Of a DNA stretch of 64,000 bases, positions 48,235 through 60,404 are shown piece by piece. Both the position numbers and the translations under genes were made by a program. The notes beneath the pieces are model-generated. The model saw nothing but the letters and a program-made list of their open reading frames with translations. It ran no database searches and was not told where the DNA came from. Location of the stretch: contig NW_023998414.1 of NCBI RefSeq assembly GCF_014805625.2, forward strand, positions 15,842,253 to 15,906,252, given 5' to 3'. Position 1 is the stretch's first letter. Every line of letters begins with the position of its first letter. Source of the DNA: Glossina fuscipes (lineage: Eukaryota; Arthropoda; Insecta; Diptera; Glossinidae).

Positions 48235-49640
48235 CATGAAACTCAACTAAAACAAATTGATAGTCGAGTTCAATTGACTCTTAAAGCAAATCTTATATTA
48301 ATTAATATTAAAACCTAGTATAAGTATAATGAAACAAATAAGAAGGAAAAAAAAAGAAGAAATACGTAAAAGAGCATCTATATAACCAGCATAGGGCCAC
48401 GCCCACAACCAGTATGGGATCAAATTGCAAATGGACCCCTAAGCCATCGCAAACATGCAAAAGCTTGGCAACCGATAACAGTTAACAACAATTAATTTTC
48501 GAATTAGGCTTCGAATTATTAGGGTTAAAAGTTAATTCAAGTACGACATAGGTAAATCGCGCGTATTAAGTAATATTGCTTTAGTGGACTTTACAGAGTC
48601 CGTTAATGAGAATAGGTGATAGCCGTCCAACAAACTCTGAGCGGGTTAAACAGTTCATAATTGTATTTACATTGACTAAGCTTAATGAAGATAAAGTGCC
48701 TAGAGAAGCGGTTAGGTACATTAAAACTTATCTCACCAAGTAATGCAGGCGAGTCAATAATACCATTTATTACTTTGATTACGAAGGAAATGCCAAGAAT
48801 AAATCTACGTCTCTCAAAAGACGGTAAGGAGAATAGAAGCAACCTATTCCCATAGGGGGATAGAGAGGCAATCGAATCTCAACCTAACAACAATTGCTTT
48901 TAAACAGATTCAATTGAATCTACATATCACTTATATGAAACAGAGGCATACTCGATTATAGGTCTAACCAAACACATGTACAGCCTTTTCGTAATGTAAG
49001 GATCATCAAGCCCTTTGGACTACCTCTTTAAAAAACAAAAGCGCGGATCCAGTTTTGCTTAACGACAGCTCAATATGCAGGTTAAAACGTAACCTATGGT
49101 CAAGTAGAATGCCTAAATCTGTGAACGAATCGACGTCCTCCAAATTGTACGAAACAATGAAATACTGAGTAATGAATGACTTCGTTCTTGAGAAAGAAAG
49201 CTTCTTACATTTATTTAGTTTCAGAAGATTCCAGATCGAACACCATACAACCAAATTATTCAAGTCACTTTGAAGCTGATCTGATTGCGATTCTACGGAG
49301 AAGGAAGAAAAGAAGTTTAACATCATCAGCATACATTAAGATCTGGCTGGATTTAATCACCGATGAGAGATCATTAATGTATAAACTAAATAAAACGGGA
49401 CCTAAGTGGCTGCCTTGAGGTACGCCAGACGTCACGGGCAATTCATCCGAAGTGATAAAGTTAAACAAAACCCTGAGAGATCTATTGTGCAGATAAGAGC
49501 TTATCCATTTCACTAAATAGAAAGGGAAGCCAGAGGTTTGGAATTTAAAGATAAGTAAGTTATGGTTAACCAACTTCAGCTGTTGATAATCACAATTAAC
49601 TCTACAAAATAATAAAATTTTCCAACATTTAACATATACT
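48193..49640 (-). mobile_element. 5'-truncated LINE with reverse transcriptase relic and repeat tail
   Basis: This is the 3' part of a non-LTR retrotransposon, read on the minus strand. The first frame (49,265-49,663) holds the reverse-transcriptase core: KLVNHNLLIFKFQTSGFPF, SYLHNRSLRV, SGVPQGSHLGPVLFSLYIND (residues 79-98) and YADDVKLL (111-118, catalytic Asp pair). A frameshift near 49,265-49,332 leads to the thumb/C-terminal part (49,006-49,332: QSDLNNLVVW, then DLGILLDHRLRF), which ends in a stop. DDPYITKRLYMCLVRPIIEY follows in another frame. The last recognisable piece (48,603-48,842) has SFERRRFILG, IIDSPALLGEISFNVPNRFS and YNYELFNPL. About 400 bases of 3' UTR lead to a tail of AAATAAAGT-type repeats (48,193-48,234), as expected for Jockey/I/CR1-like elements. 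The 5' end is missing, as is usual after incomplete reverse transcription. It is not functional. Confidence 0.9.
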
Positions 49641-51302
49641 TTGTTGAAAGTTATTATCATCAATTAAAGATGACAGTTATTTGGGGATCGTTGAACAGAC
49701 ACCGTTTAGGGAAATGATGTAACGATTAAAAAATAATGAATAATAGTGAATAAGTGCGCCAGTGCGTTCAAGGTTTTTCAACTCGGATAAATTTTATACA
49801 ACAGCTATAGTGTATGAGATTTCGAATGTTATCTCCCGCTTTTCTTAAAAAAAAAGCCAACTTTTTCAGTACAAACCCGTTTTCGTTCTAATTTTATTCG
49901 ATTGCCAGAGCTACTACACGTCTGCTCATATAGTCAGTCTATTTAATTTGAATCGCTTTTTTTTTTTTTTTTTTTTTTTTTTTGTTATTTGACTTTGACT
50001 GTGGCTCGAGAAGCACTCATATTTGTTTCCATTCAACTCACACGTGCCACACTTTTAATGAAATAAGGTCTATGCTCTCCTCTATTTAAAAAAAGAAAAA
50101 CGCCTCATTCAAAATGCTCCTCTTATACGCGCATACTTACGTATTATTTATGTTTATGTATTAATTAAAAAGAAAATTGTAACGGCTGTGATACATATAA
50201 TAAAGTCATTAAAATATTGCGCGAAACGAACGAAATCTAAATAATATGGAACGTCAAGCGCCAACATCGGTTTGATGAATTCTGAATATGCCTCTGATTT
50301 TTGAGTCAAGTTTAACTGCAAAAGCATTTCTATTAACAACAACTGTTAGGTGGGTTAATCAAAAAAAATTTCCGCTTATACTTGAAGAAAAAGAAATAAA
50401 AAAAAATTCCAATTGTTCCAATTATTGAAAATTCATGGAGAACGTAGATTACACCTTTCCTCGTAAACCTCGTAAGTCTCAGTTAAAATATTTTCATCAA
50501 CAGTGCACATTATTTGTGTTAGGCAAGAGTGATTTATTAAAAGTGTCATCATGTGGCGTTTTGTCTTAAAAAAAAAAAGAGCAGCCTCATCCCAAGCTTT
50601 AGCGGAGGATTATTGATTGATGAAATTAGTGCGAGCTCTATTCTAAAACGTGACAATAAGGCTAGATATTAGTTAGGTGAGATCAATACATGAATGTGTG
50701 TTGTGGTCGTGGGACGTCCCTTTTGCAAGTGCTATGTAGATTGAAAAAAAATAACTTCAGAAGCAATTTTTGGTTTTCGCCCTTAGGAATTCGGTTTCTA
50801 ATCCCTTGCTCTCCTTGTCACTCTACGAAAATGATGGCCCTTTTACTGAAGAAATATAGATCTAGCTTAGGTGTTTCGTACTTAGTTAAGTCAGTAAAAT
50901 AAATGGTACAATTGACTCGACGACTTCATTAGAGGAAATAAACTTCAATGCTCCTAACCATTTTTCTACAAACTTTAACTTCACAAATCTCAGCCAGTGT
51001 AGGTACAATTATAAGCTTTGCAATCCGTTCCGAGTCCTTTTCGAACGTCTAAATGATATTCTTTAAATATGATCAGTTCACCCCTGATTAATACACACGT
51101 TACCTTTCTGTCACCTTTTTAATCTTAGAAGGCCACATATGATACGTGAATGTTTTCCCTGTTATCGGTTGCCAAACTTTGGCATTTTTGTACCGGTTTA
51201 GTGAATCACTCCTAACTCGGATTTATACCAGTTGTATTGTGCCTCTATGCTAGCTGTATTTATGTTGTTTTATTATTCTTTCTCTCTATTCTATTATAAA
51301 TT
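49641..51302. other. Non-coding stretch
   Basis: No gene is visible. It contains a T run at 49,957-49,983 and short A runs. The 70-codon frame at 50,690-50,902 is mixed in composition but has no recognisable family or splice context. Confidence 0.55.
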
Positions 51303-52220
51303 TTTTATACCCATCACCGAAGGATGAGGGGTATATTCATATTGTCCAATCTTTTGCAACGCCCAGAAGGAAGCATCAGAGACGGCATAAAATATATATA
51401 TATTCTTGAACAGAATTAAATTTTAAATCGATTTAAGCATGTCCATTTGTCCGTCTGTCCGTCTGTTGAATGTCTGCTGTAAACACTCTCCTGGCCGCAA
51501 AAATAACGCTATCGACTTCAAATTTGGCAGAAACATTGACAGTTCTTGTAAGCAGGTTGGTATTGAAAATCGGTTGAAGAATACGCTCACAACGTTACGT
51601 AAACTGAGAACACCTCTGTTTTTCAAAGGGAATGAAAAATAGGTTTTTTTATCATTACTCATTACTCCGCTATAGCAGATAAATGTAGAAAAATGTGAAC
51701 GCATATTCTATGGGCAACGTTGTAGCATTTTAGCTTAGCACAAAAAATCAAAAAAATGATCAGATCTACTCGTTATTATAGCGCATCAAAATTTGATTAT
51801 TTTTTCAATATCTTTAGAAAATCAGTAGCAAGCTTCAAAAACCCCATAAAGTATACAAATTCTTGGCCAAATTATACAAATTCTTGCTCCTTGAATGCAA
51901 CTAAACATGTTCGCCTCTTCGTCTGTCCATCTGTCTGTTTGCGTAACTTTACAGTATTTGTGGTAAACATTCTCCCATTAGCGAGAATGAAAGTATCGCC
52001 TAAAAATTTGCAAAAGAATTTGGATTTGAGCTAAACTTTTCAAAGGGCACGCGTACAACGTCCACATGCCTCTTCAATGATCTTAACCAAAATTTTTATT
52101 TTGAAAATAGACGAAATCAATCGCGTCCGCTCCATATTACAGGGCAAGAGAATTTTGTTCTTTTACTTCTTTTGGTGTTTTTTTTTTTGGGGGGGGGGGT
52201 AAGCGGTGATGGGTATAAAA
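51303..52220 (+). mobile_element. TATACCC-type element bounded by 17-bp inverted repeats
   Basis: The left end TTTTATACCCATCACCG (51,303-51,319) is the exact reverse complement of the right end CGGTGATGGGTATAAAA (52,204-52,220). Inside the left end are GGATGAGGGGTATA, AACGCCCAGAAGGAAGCATC, TATATATTCTTGAACAG and GTCCGTCTGTCCGTCTG (near 51,450-51,466). A second GTCTGTCCATCTGTCTG-like cluster lies near 51,920-51,937. No transposase-like frame is present in the 918 bases. A related minus-strand copy lies at 40,850-41,165. From memory, repeats with these motifs are widespread in higher flies; I cannot name the family. The right end is preceded by a T run passing directly into a G run (52,178-52,199). 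No clear target duplication was seen. Confidence 0.65.
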
Positions 52221-52440
52221 GATTCGGTCCCGACCAAATTTAATTTCAATTTATTGTTCTTCTTCTTCCTCGTCTTCTTCTTGTTGATTTATTTATTCAT
52301 TTCTTATGCCTGAAAAATGTTTTATCTTAGAGTCGTTTCTATTCGGCTGTTATTTTATTGCCGTTGTATTGCATGTATAAATAAAAAACTACAATAACTA
52401 GCTCAGAAAGACCGAATTATCTTCAAAATTCGTGATCGCT

Positions 52441-52799
52441 ATGGGTGCCACAATGATCGTAAGTAATATCGCTAGACTTGAACAGTAACGTATGAGAGTA
52501 AGTGCATAAAATTATGCTGACGAATATTGCAAATCCAGCCAGTTTTCTTTTCTTATAGGCTAAGACGACATTTATCCTGAATGGCAATTCGGAAAATGAA
52601 TTGGCAAATGAAATGGTGAGCATTTACATTGCGTTAAGAAGACTTGCGTGTTTAACTAGACCTATTAGTATATGATTTTTCCTTAAATTAAAAAATTCAT
52701 GTTCTTTATGAACTTTATGATATATGTATCGCGATGTGTTTGCTTCAGGTAAAGGAAATAATTAGTAAGAAAATGCAGCCACAAGAACTGTCGTTATAG
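52441..52799 (+). CDS. Candidate three-exon small gene fragment, unrecognised
   Basis: Three short open exons join in phase 0 through good splice sites. Exon a is ATG GGT GCC ACA ATG ATC (52,441-52,458, MGATMI) before donor GTAAGTAA; its frame is also open upstream to about 52,403. Exon b is 52,559-52,615 (19 codons, AKTTFILNGNSENELANEM) between acceptor TTTTCTTTTCTTATAG and donor GTGAGC. Exon c is 52,749-52,799 (VKEIISKKMQPQELSL, then TAG) after acceptor TGTTTGCTTCAG. The introns would be 100 and 133 bases, normal for flies. The joined product is about 41 residues from the ATG and matches no family I know. Alternative splicing into later acceptors (52,778-52,986) is also possible. In AT-rich DNA such arrangements can arise by chance, so confidence is low. 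Confidence 0.25.
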
Positions 52800-52985
52800 G
52801 GGCGACAAATGGGAGCGGTATATCACAGACAGAGTATAGTAAGTTTTCACCATGATGACTTTAGATCACATATAGCAAACGCCACGTCAGCAGAGCTGAA
52901 CTTCCTACGGCAAGTCAATTAACAAATTCATGCACGAAAACTTCTACGCTTAAGATCATTGAATGATTTTGTTTTCTCTTTCCAG

Positions 52986-53112
52986 ATATGCTTCCTATGA
53001 TTCCTTCCATTCACCATTCAATTTCACGTTAATTCCAATATACTCCCTAAACGACGGCGAGGCCTACAAAATTATATATAAAAACTGCAATATCTATATA
53101 TACAATAAGTAG
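52986..53112 (+). CDS. Candidate terminal exon, unrecognised (41 codons)
   Basis: A strong acceptor (GATTTTGTTTTCTCTTTCCAG, ending at 52,985) is followed by a frame open for 41 codons after one leading base. It begins YASYDSFHSPFNFTLIPIYS and contains LNDGEAYKIIYKN; it ends at TAG 53,110-53,112. This frame needs an upstream exon ending with two spare bases, and I could not find one that avoids a stop at the junction. A different frame joins phase-compatibly but is shorter. It may be the 3' end of the candidate gene just upstream, or chance. Confidence 0.18.
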
Positions 53113-53298
53113 CACATTTGGCTTTTGTTGAACGGAGATAACATATAGTCAACCGTTTTTTGATTGCAAAAGTAAAAGTGAATAAAACGCACTTCTGGCC
53201 GAGATTTGGATCGCATTTCTTGTTTCAATGCATATATTGTTCAGGCCTTGCCACTATATGTAATATAAAATACATACACAGCTGTACAGCATAGAGAA

Positions 53299-53835
53299 AT
53301 GACTGTTAAAGGGTATTGCGAAAACAAAATAGGCACGGTTACGTTTTGTGCACGTAAGGCGAAGCTCAAATTTATGAAGTTAAATGACCTCGTAAACAAG
53401 GAAAATTGTCTCTTTGTGTCCTTTAGTGGAGAGAAAATGCACCTGCTATTCTTCAAATACTTGTACGTTCACAAAAACTATTTTCTTGGAAATGTAATTT
53501 TCGAGAATAAAAGTGGCATTGTAGTTACCTTCAATGGCGGACGCTACAGAAATATGGTAGCTAACTGCAAAATTCCAAAGGCGAAATCGCCACCAAGATC
53601 ATGCGACATGACCTTATAGAATTCTTTACTTGGGAATTATGTTGGGACATTGCTTGGGATTACTCCACTGAACCAACAATTCTGAATGATGTTATTCGCC
53701 AAGCTCTTTCGTGTTATCGACGAAAAAAGAGCAAATTTATGTGGAAAAGAAGCAGCCGCTCATATCCATGTAGGTATCCTTTACCATTTTGTTGCTATTA
53801 CAAATTAGAAGAACAAAAACTTATTTGATGATCAC
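53299..53835 (+). pseudogene. Tc1/mariner-type transposase relic C
   Basis: This is a decayed DDE transposase of the IS630-Tc1-mariner superfamily. The first frame (53,299-53,619) has LNDLVNKENC (compare ..YVNKQNCR.WS), a degraded block where WCG is expected, then NVIFENKSGIVVTFNGGRYR (compare YFFENEAG..VTVNGERYR). A few residues later the frame jumps to SPPRSCDMT (53,586-53,615), the PPRSCD(L/M)TP signature that normally follows the second catalytic Asp region by about 60 residues. That Asp region is therefore deleted. A shift near 53,615 gives IEFFTWELCWDIAWDYSTEP and VIRQAL. A final shift gives AAAHIHVGILYHF (53,760-53,800), equivalent to the family's C-terminal GGHL.DVIFHT. Two frameshifts plus a deletion make it non-functional. 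The N-terminal DNA-binding part is not recognisable. Confidence 0.75.
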
Positions 53836-56800
53836 ATATATATGTATAGGTATCCTTGAACAGTTGCCTGTGTGGTGTGAAAGTTATCCGTTTCTTCGCG
53901 CGTAACCTGCGTCCTCCAGAGAGTTAGACAATCCTTATAGATTAGGGGTCTTCACTACAGCTACAGAAGTGCCCAGCTTTGTTCCCCTCTGAGGAGTGTT
54001 GAGGCTTATCATTACGTCTTAAATATTCGCTTTAAAAATGATGAAAATCACAGCCATCACGATATTCCCCGAAGGCAAGGGACCCCGACCCTAAGCCAAA
54101 ATATTATTTCACACCCATTTTTGTTAAAAAAATAATAAAAAATGGAAAATTTTTACCAAAACAGCGGTTCGTATGGCGATTTTCAATAGCGTTTGCTCTC
54201 TGGCCTTGCCACGTCTTCGTATCAAATTTCTTCGAGTCTACGAATCGCTTTACATCATATCTATTTCTTGTCTTTTCATATTGTTTGCACAATTTTCTTC
54301 ACAATTGATCGAAGAGTGTTTGCCCCTTAAAGGCTGATGTTCGAGTCATTAAAATATGGAAACATGTAGTTACGGATCATTTTATTATCTACAGAACTTT
54401 CATGATATCTAGTGTCTTGTCGTAAACAGCATGCACAATATCTCATGCTTATCGTCATTAAATTAACGTCAATAAAATAACGAGTTAACGCTATAAGCGA
54501 AATAATTTGTTCTCCATTGAAGAAGTAAAAAAACCATAAAAGTAATGAATAACAAAACAGATGTAGAAACATATATTTTGCTGATAGAATGCATTAAATG
54601 CGTGTATTTCATCCTTATTGCGCATCTCTTGCACATGATTAGGGTTTTTATTGTCTATTGTTGTGTGTGTGTGTGTGTGTGTGTATTTAATAAAATAATT
54701 TTTCTTTGAGAACAGTGCAGACAAACGAACTCGTCACTAGCATTATTAACATTAGTTAAATCGGTTAACATATTTATACATATACATATCATATGGACTT
54801 TCAATGTAGAGAATCTGGAAAGGATCGACATTTTAAAAGGTTATATAAAAAATACTTTTCGTTGAAAAGGAAAATTGTGAAATTTCATCTTACGAATGCA
54901 AAACAATTTCGGTAAACATCGATTTTATGAAAAAAGTTCGGAATATAAGCGCAAAACATAGAGAAGTCGGACGAAATTCTGCGCTTTTGCTCAAAGCTCA
55001 TCTGAATCAATATAAAAGTTTTACGTCTTAATAAGATATTATTGGCAGTACTTTCGGAATTCGCCTTTTCCAGCATGCGTTGCCTAGATAAAAATGATTT
55101 TGTAAATAAATTAGTTAGCAGTTTTGTTTATTTATTTTGTTGCAACAAGCAAGCACATGATGTATTACCGAACATATTGGCTTATCTAAGCCGAAAAGGA
55201 TCACTATGGAATATCTTGTGTTCTTCGAGATAAGTTGGTTGGTTAACTGTTGGCTAACATTTGAATCACTTACTGGACTTGTTTTTTTCCGCTTTTAGTC
55301 GATTTCTTTAAGTTTTAAGTAATACATTTTTTAACATTGCTTTGCAGCTTGGTGCTGATGGCAAACAATATTACTCCCATCCGCCTACAACGAACGTGAA
55401 TGGTAGTGTTTTGCGGTCAGTGGGACGAAATTGTTCAAAATTTGAAAGTATTTAATAACTGGCTAGCTGTCCAGATAACAAAGATTAAACTTGATATTAA
55501 TTTTCCTGGTGTCCAGTGGTCCAAAGGACAAAGCTTCGTCATATTAGTAAATGGTTAGGACACAGGTCGCGATAGCCGTTCAACTGTTAGCGTACTCAGT
55601 AGAAATGTACTCACAATATCCAAATTCTATTCTATTGTATCCGAGATCCGAGAATTTACCTAGAATGTACGGAGTGAAGGATTAACAAAGTATACACATG
55701 GTGTTTGGAAGCCATTAAAGCGGCTTCTACCAATGCAGCGAACATACCATGTCATTACTTCCATCCGGTTGCTATACAACTTTGACATAAACTGTAAGTG
55801 TTACCTCGCCGACTCAAGTCCAGTCATCGATAGGTCGGCTATATCTAAAAATTTACTCTTTACTATAGGGCGTGCCTTGCATTAAATATAATAAGAACCG
55901 CATATATTTCATTTTTATGGCATAATGCCCGGCTGCACCGGCACCGTTGGACTTGACGGTTTTTTTTTTTTTTAACAAACAACTCCAATTTGACTTAGTA
56001 TTCAAATAGACTAAAGGAAGTAAATGCCTCTGGCATCTAGTTTCAATAATACAACACAATCGATGAGATGATCGTAGCGAAGACCGACAAAACGATTTCG
56101 TATTTGTTATATTTCACAAAGTTGATAAAATTTTAAATTTTGTTGCTAGATGCACGTTATTTGTGAATTGCGTCTCTAATTTAATATAAGGAGTTGAGTG
56201 TTTCAAATAGAGAAATACTATAGTTAATCAAGTGATATGATGGGCATCAGGAGACGTAGTGAGACTGTATAAATTTTCATATAGGCAAAATTTGATAAAC
56301 ACTATTTTACGGAAGAGTAATTAAAGCCAGTGTTTGCTTGATTATTCGAATTTTATTTTTATCTCTTTATTTCAAATATTCGTTATAAATATTCTATCTT
56401 TCCTGTAAATTCTATCTCTTAATATTTTAAATTAATTTCATACAATAACACACAAAACATCGAACACCTGAAAGTCAGTCATCATAACATAACTTTGGCT
56501 ACAAGTTTATCGTTAGATAAACAAGGCATCCATTTATACCTTCACTCATGCATTCATTCATTTTGACTGAACATGCAAGGAAAATATGTAAAAAGCAAAA
56601 AAGAAAAAACAAATTATACTTTCTCTAGATATTTTATTTTCGTTGCTTGTTTCGTTGTGTGTTCGTTAATAGAGAGTTTTTTTTTTTTATTATTTTTATA
56701 TTAAAATAATAAAATAAAATCAAAAACAATGCATTGACTAACAGCACAACAATAGCAATAAACATAACAAATATACATACATACATACATAGATACATAC

Positions 56801-57782
56801 ATACATACATACGCATATATGTGATATAAAATGAAAAGAATGCTGAAACATGAAATGTACACAAAAGTTGGTGCAGCAAAAATGAATATATGAAAGAGAA
56901 AAAAACAGAAATATATAAATAAAGAGTTATTAAGTTTGAGTGAGACCGAATCTTGTCTGCCCTACAATTTGTGCCTTTTTTTTTTTTTCTTTTTTTGCAA
57001 GTTTTAACAAAACGAGCTGCAAAATCTAAGCAAAATCTTTGCAGTCGGAAATATTGGGCGAACACCGCGAAAGCAACATGCTTTGCAAACATAACTATTC
57101 AACTGCTGTAGAGTAGACAACTCATGCTATAACAAAAAGATGTTTCTTTTAAAATACGCGCTTAGTGAAATGGTTTTTATACTAGCCCTCCTAAGCGAAT
57201 TTTAATCATTGCTCAGTTATAACTGAACTAACTTCGTTTTTACTGGAAGAGAATTAAATGTGACATAAAACATTTTATTTTCGAACAAGCAACGAAATTG
57301 TCGACGTTATTTGAACGATCCACTCTATTCTATATTTTTTTTTTATTTTTTTATTTTTTTTTTTTTTGCATAGAAAGAAAGAAATACAATTCGTTACAAT
57401 CGAATAAACTCGTGTAGTGGATGTAAGAAAAACGCTTAAAAATGCCATCATAAGTAAATAAACAAACGAACCTATATTCACATACTTAGGAATTAATCTA
57501 GGTATGTCATGTTGAGGACAAAAAAAAAAAAAAAAAAAAAAAGAAAGCATAAAAATAAAATAAAAAATGTAACTAAATAAATAAACGTAATATTGTTAAC
57601 TGACTGGCTTAGTAAACTGAATTGCAACGCAGTGCCATGGTTATGTTTGCATACAAGAGCATGCATTTCATCTAAATATATAGACTTGCTTAGGTATTTG
57701 TATGCATGCGGACATGTATATGTGTGTCGTCATTGTTATTAACACGTGCTTCTTTCTGCTAAAATAAGCACGTTTTCTATTC

Positions 57783-57783
57783 C

Positions 57784-57826
<43 letters not shown>

Positions 57827-57827
57827 A
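57783..57827. repeat. (TA)n microsatellite
   Basis: About 22 TA units with one CA interruption near 57,811. Confidence 0.9.
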
Positions 57828-60369
57828 AATATATACATATAAAGTGTATACGAAAATTCTCAAGTTTGTCTATATGAGTGCTATTTGGATATATTTGTAT
57901 TGGTAACATGGTTAACTGTGCATATACGCATATTAACCTGCATACACTTGTGTGCATACGCTACGTATGAATATTTTTTTATAATAAATTTTTGCGTTCA
58001 TAGCTTTTCGTGGCTTCGTTAGCTATATGTATACATATATGTATATAAAGTCATTTATTAAAGAGAGAAGTCTCGCTTTACTTCTTTTTTATCAAATTTT
58101 TGCATTACTTTTAAATTTTAGTACGTGTTCAGTATACGTACTGTGTGCTCAAACATCGTAATATTGCGTATGCATAACATTGTAATATTTTTCAAATATT
58201 TTAGTTGCAGTCATTTATTAAAAAATGTTATGAATATTTTTACATCCCACAGAATAAATTAAGTATATCTTTGCGTTTTCCTTTTCTTTTTTTTTTTTTA
58301 TAGAATTACATGTTTTTTCGCCAAGCGAAATTGTTCGCTATCGTTCGGTGAGAAATGAAACTACAGACAAACTGGCTTAATCCCATATACTTCAAACAGT
58401 TTTAGTCATTGTAAAGAGTTGAATCAGTTTGGGTCTTCTCTGACAATATACTCTTGCGATGCAATAATCGTTGAACGTTCATGAATGTAATTAAAACAAT
58501 AAATTTTTTAACTTCCAAATTCCATTTTCGCGAGAGAAAAATACGCAAAACCAAGCCATGGCTAGCAGATGGACAGGTGGATACACGATCAACTATATTG
58601 TACTCTCTTTTAATGGAATGAATACCTAACGTCTCTTTTTGGATTTCTGGATTTCTTGATTATAATGCAAATCATGTTTTCAGTACGATTCTCGATCGAC
58701 TCTTTCGATATTTCATTATTGTTGCTTCTTTTTGCAAAACATTGAAAAAATCTCAATCTCGTGTATTGCACGTAAGCCGTCTTGTCCCATACCATTTTCT
58801 TGCACATAAATTTTAAATAGCGAGACAAACCATCCCCAACCCGATTAACTCATTTTGGAAAGCATTTTTAATATTCATTACATAATGGCTTTCTTTCGAG
58901 TCAATGTTAACCAAATCTTCGTTTATTCGAACTCCTGTTACTGCTCCATATATGAATAAAGAAATCAAATTGCAATTTAATTTAATTTAATTTAATTTAA
59001 TAACGAATTCTATAGCTACGATGAAGGTAAAATAACGTATCGAAGATTCGTCCTAAGACCAATACAGTTGACTTACTTGTTCCTGTTTGGAGCTTGTTAG
59101 GCAATCTCTGAAATATTACTAACTTTGTTCGCATCTACTCTTTAAGCTCGAACAAATGTTAAATAGAAATTTTTAAAACTGATTTAAGAAATTTTGCACT
59201 CAACTTTTTTTCTCAATCAAATTTCCTCTTGCTAGTTTAATAAAGTTGAAAACTTGTTTTTGGTGCTGGTGAATCACAGCTGCCCTTAGAATCATGTGCA
59301 TTGACCTTTTTAACTTCAAAAGAAACTTAGCGGGGAAAAAATACTATTTTTGGCTAAAGTTTATAATAATTTTGGCTTTCAGCCGAGAATTGCGTAGTTT
59401 TACACTGTATGTAAAATTCCGTTTACCTTGTATCCTTAAAACCCCCAAGGGTTACCATCGCATACATAATCACACAAACTTATATATATATATGTATATG
59501 TATATCTATATACATACAGAGGTCATACCGCAATATAATTTGAAATTTATATATAGATATTTTAGGGCATAGATTTCCTTTTGTTTTTTTTTTTTTCTCC
59601 GGGGGGCGCGGGCCCCACCATTGCAGAGGGTATACGCTTTTTGACGGTTTTCGTTTGATTTTAATTAAATTTAAATACCAAAATAGTATTTATATTACGG
59701 GAAATTAGGGAAGAGGGTGAGAGAGAAAGAGAAAGCAAAAGAAAAACAGTAAAGGGGGAAGAGAGAGATATAACAATCAGTACAACATTTTCACATTGCG
59801 ACAATAATTCAAGTTAAAAATTAGGTTAACGCCACAGCAAGTGCAACAAACCGAATACGCTGAAGCCTGGGCGAGAAGACAAAAATAAAGGACAAAAATA
59901 TAGGAAAAAAAACAAAGAAAAAATCTAAAAAAAAAAATCTGAAACAAACGAAGAATAATGTTTGTTGCAAATGAAATCGATTTAAAACATATCAAGAGAG
60001 CAACAGCTCGCAAAGCAATCTTTCGCTGACGCCATTTGACGCAACATACATACAATTGGGAGTTTCATGTAATTGTTGTAGTCACATATTCCAATAAAAA
60101 TGAACGCTGCATATATCGGTGCAATATATTGTTTTAACAAATAGGCAGAGAAACACAAAAAAAAAAAAGAAAAAAAAAACCGAAAAAAGCCAAAAAAAAG
60201 CCAAAAAGTAAAGAATTATTTCCATTTATTCGATATTTATTTGACCTAAAAAATAGCAATAATTTCAATGCAAAATCGGTAGTAAATTGCTAACACACAT
60301 TGTAACCAACCAACATATCGAAATATGTACATATAGGCGCATATACCTACAAAGCATACAGAGTCTTTC

Positions 60370-60371
<2 letters not shown>

Positions 60372-60404
<33 letters not shown>
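60372..60404. repeat. Poly-T run of 33 bases
   Basis: An uninterrupted T run, one of the longest in the window. The downstream plus-strand frame that includes poly-Phe is an artefact of it. Confidence 0.95.

Noticed and set aside
55340..55850. Less AT-rich block that might be old coding DNA
   Set aside because: I looked for transposase or RT motifs on both strands and found none that hold over more than a few residues.
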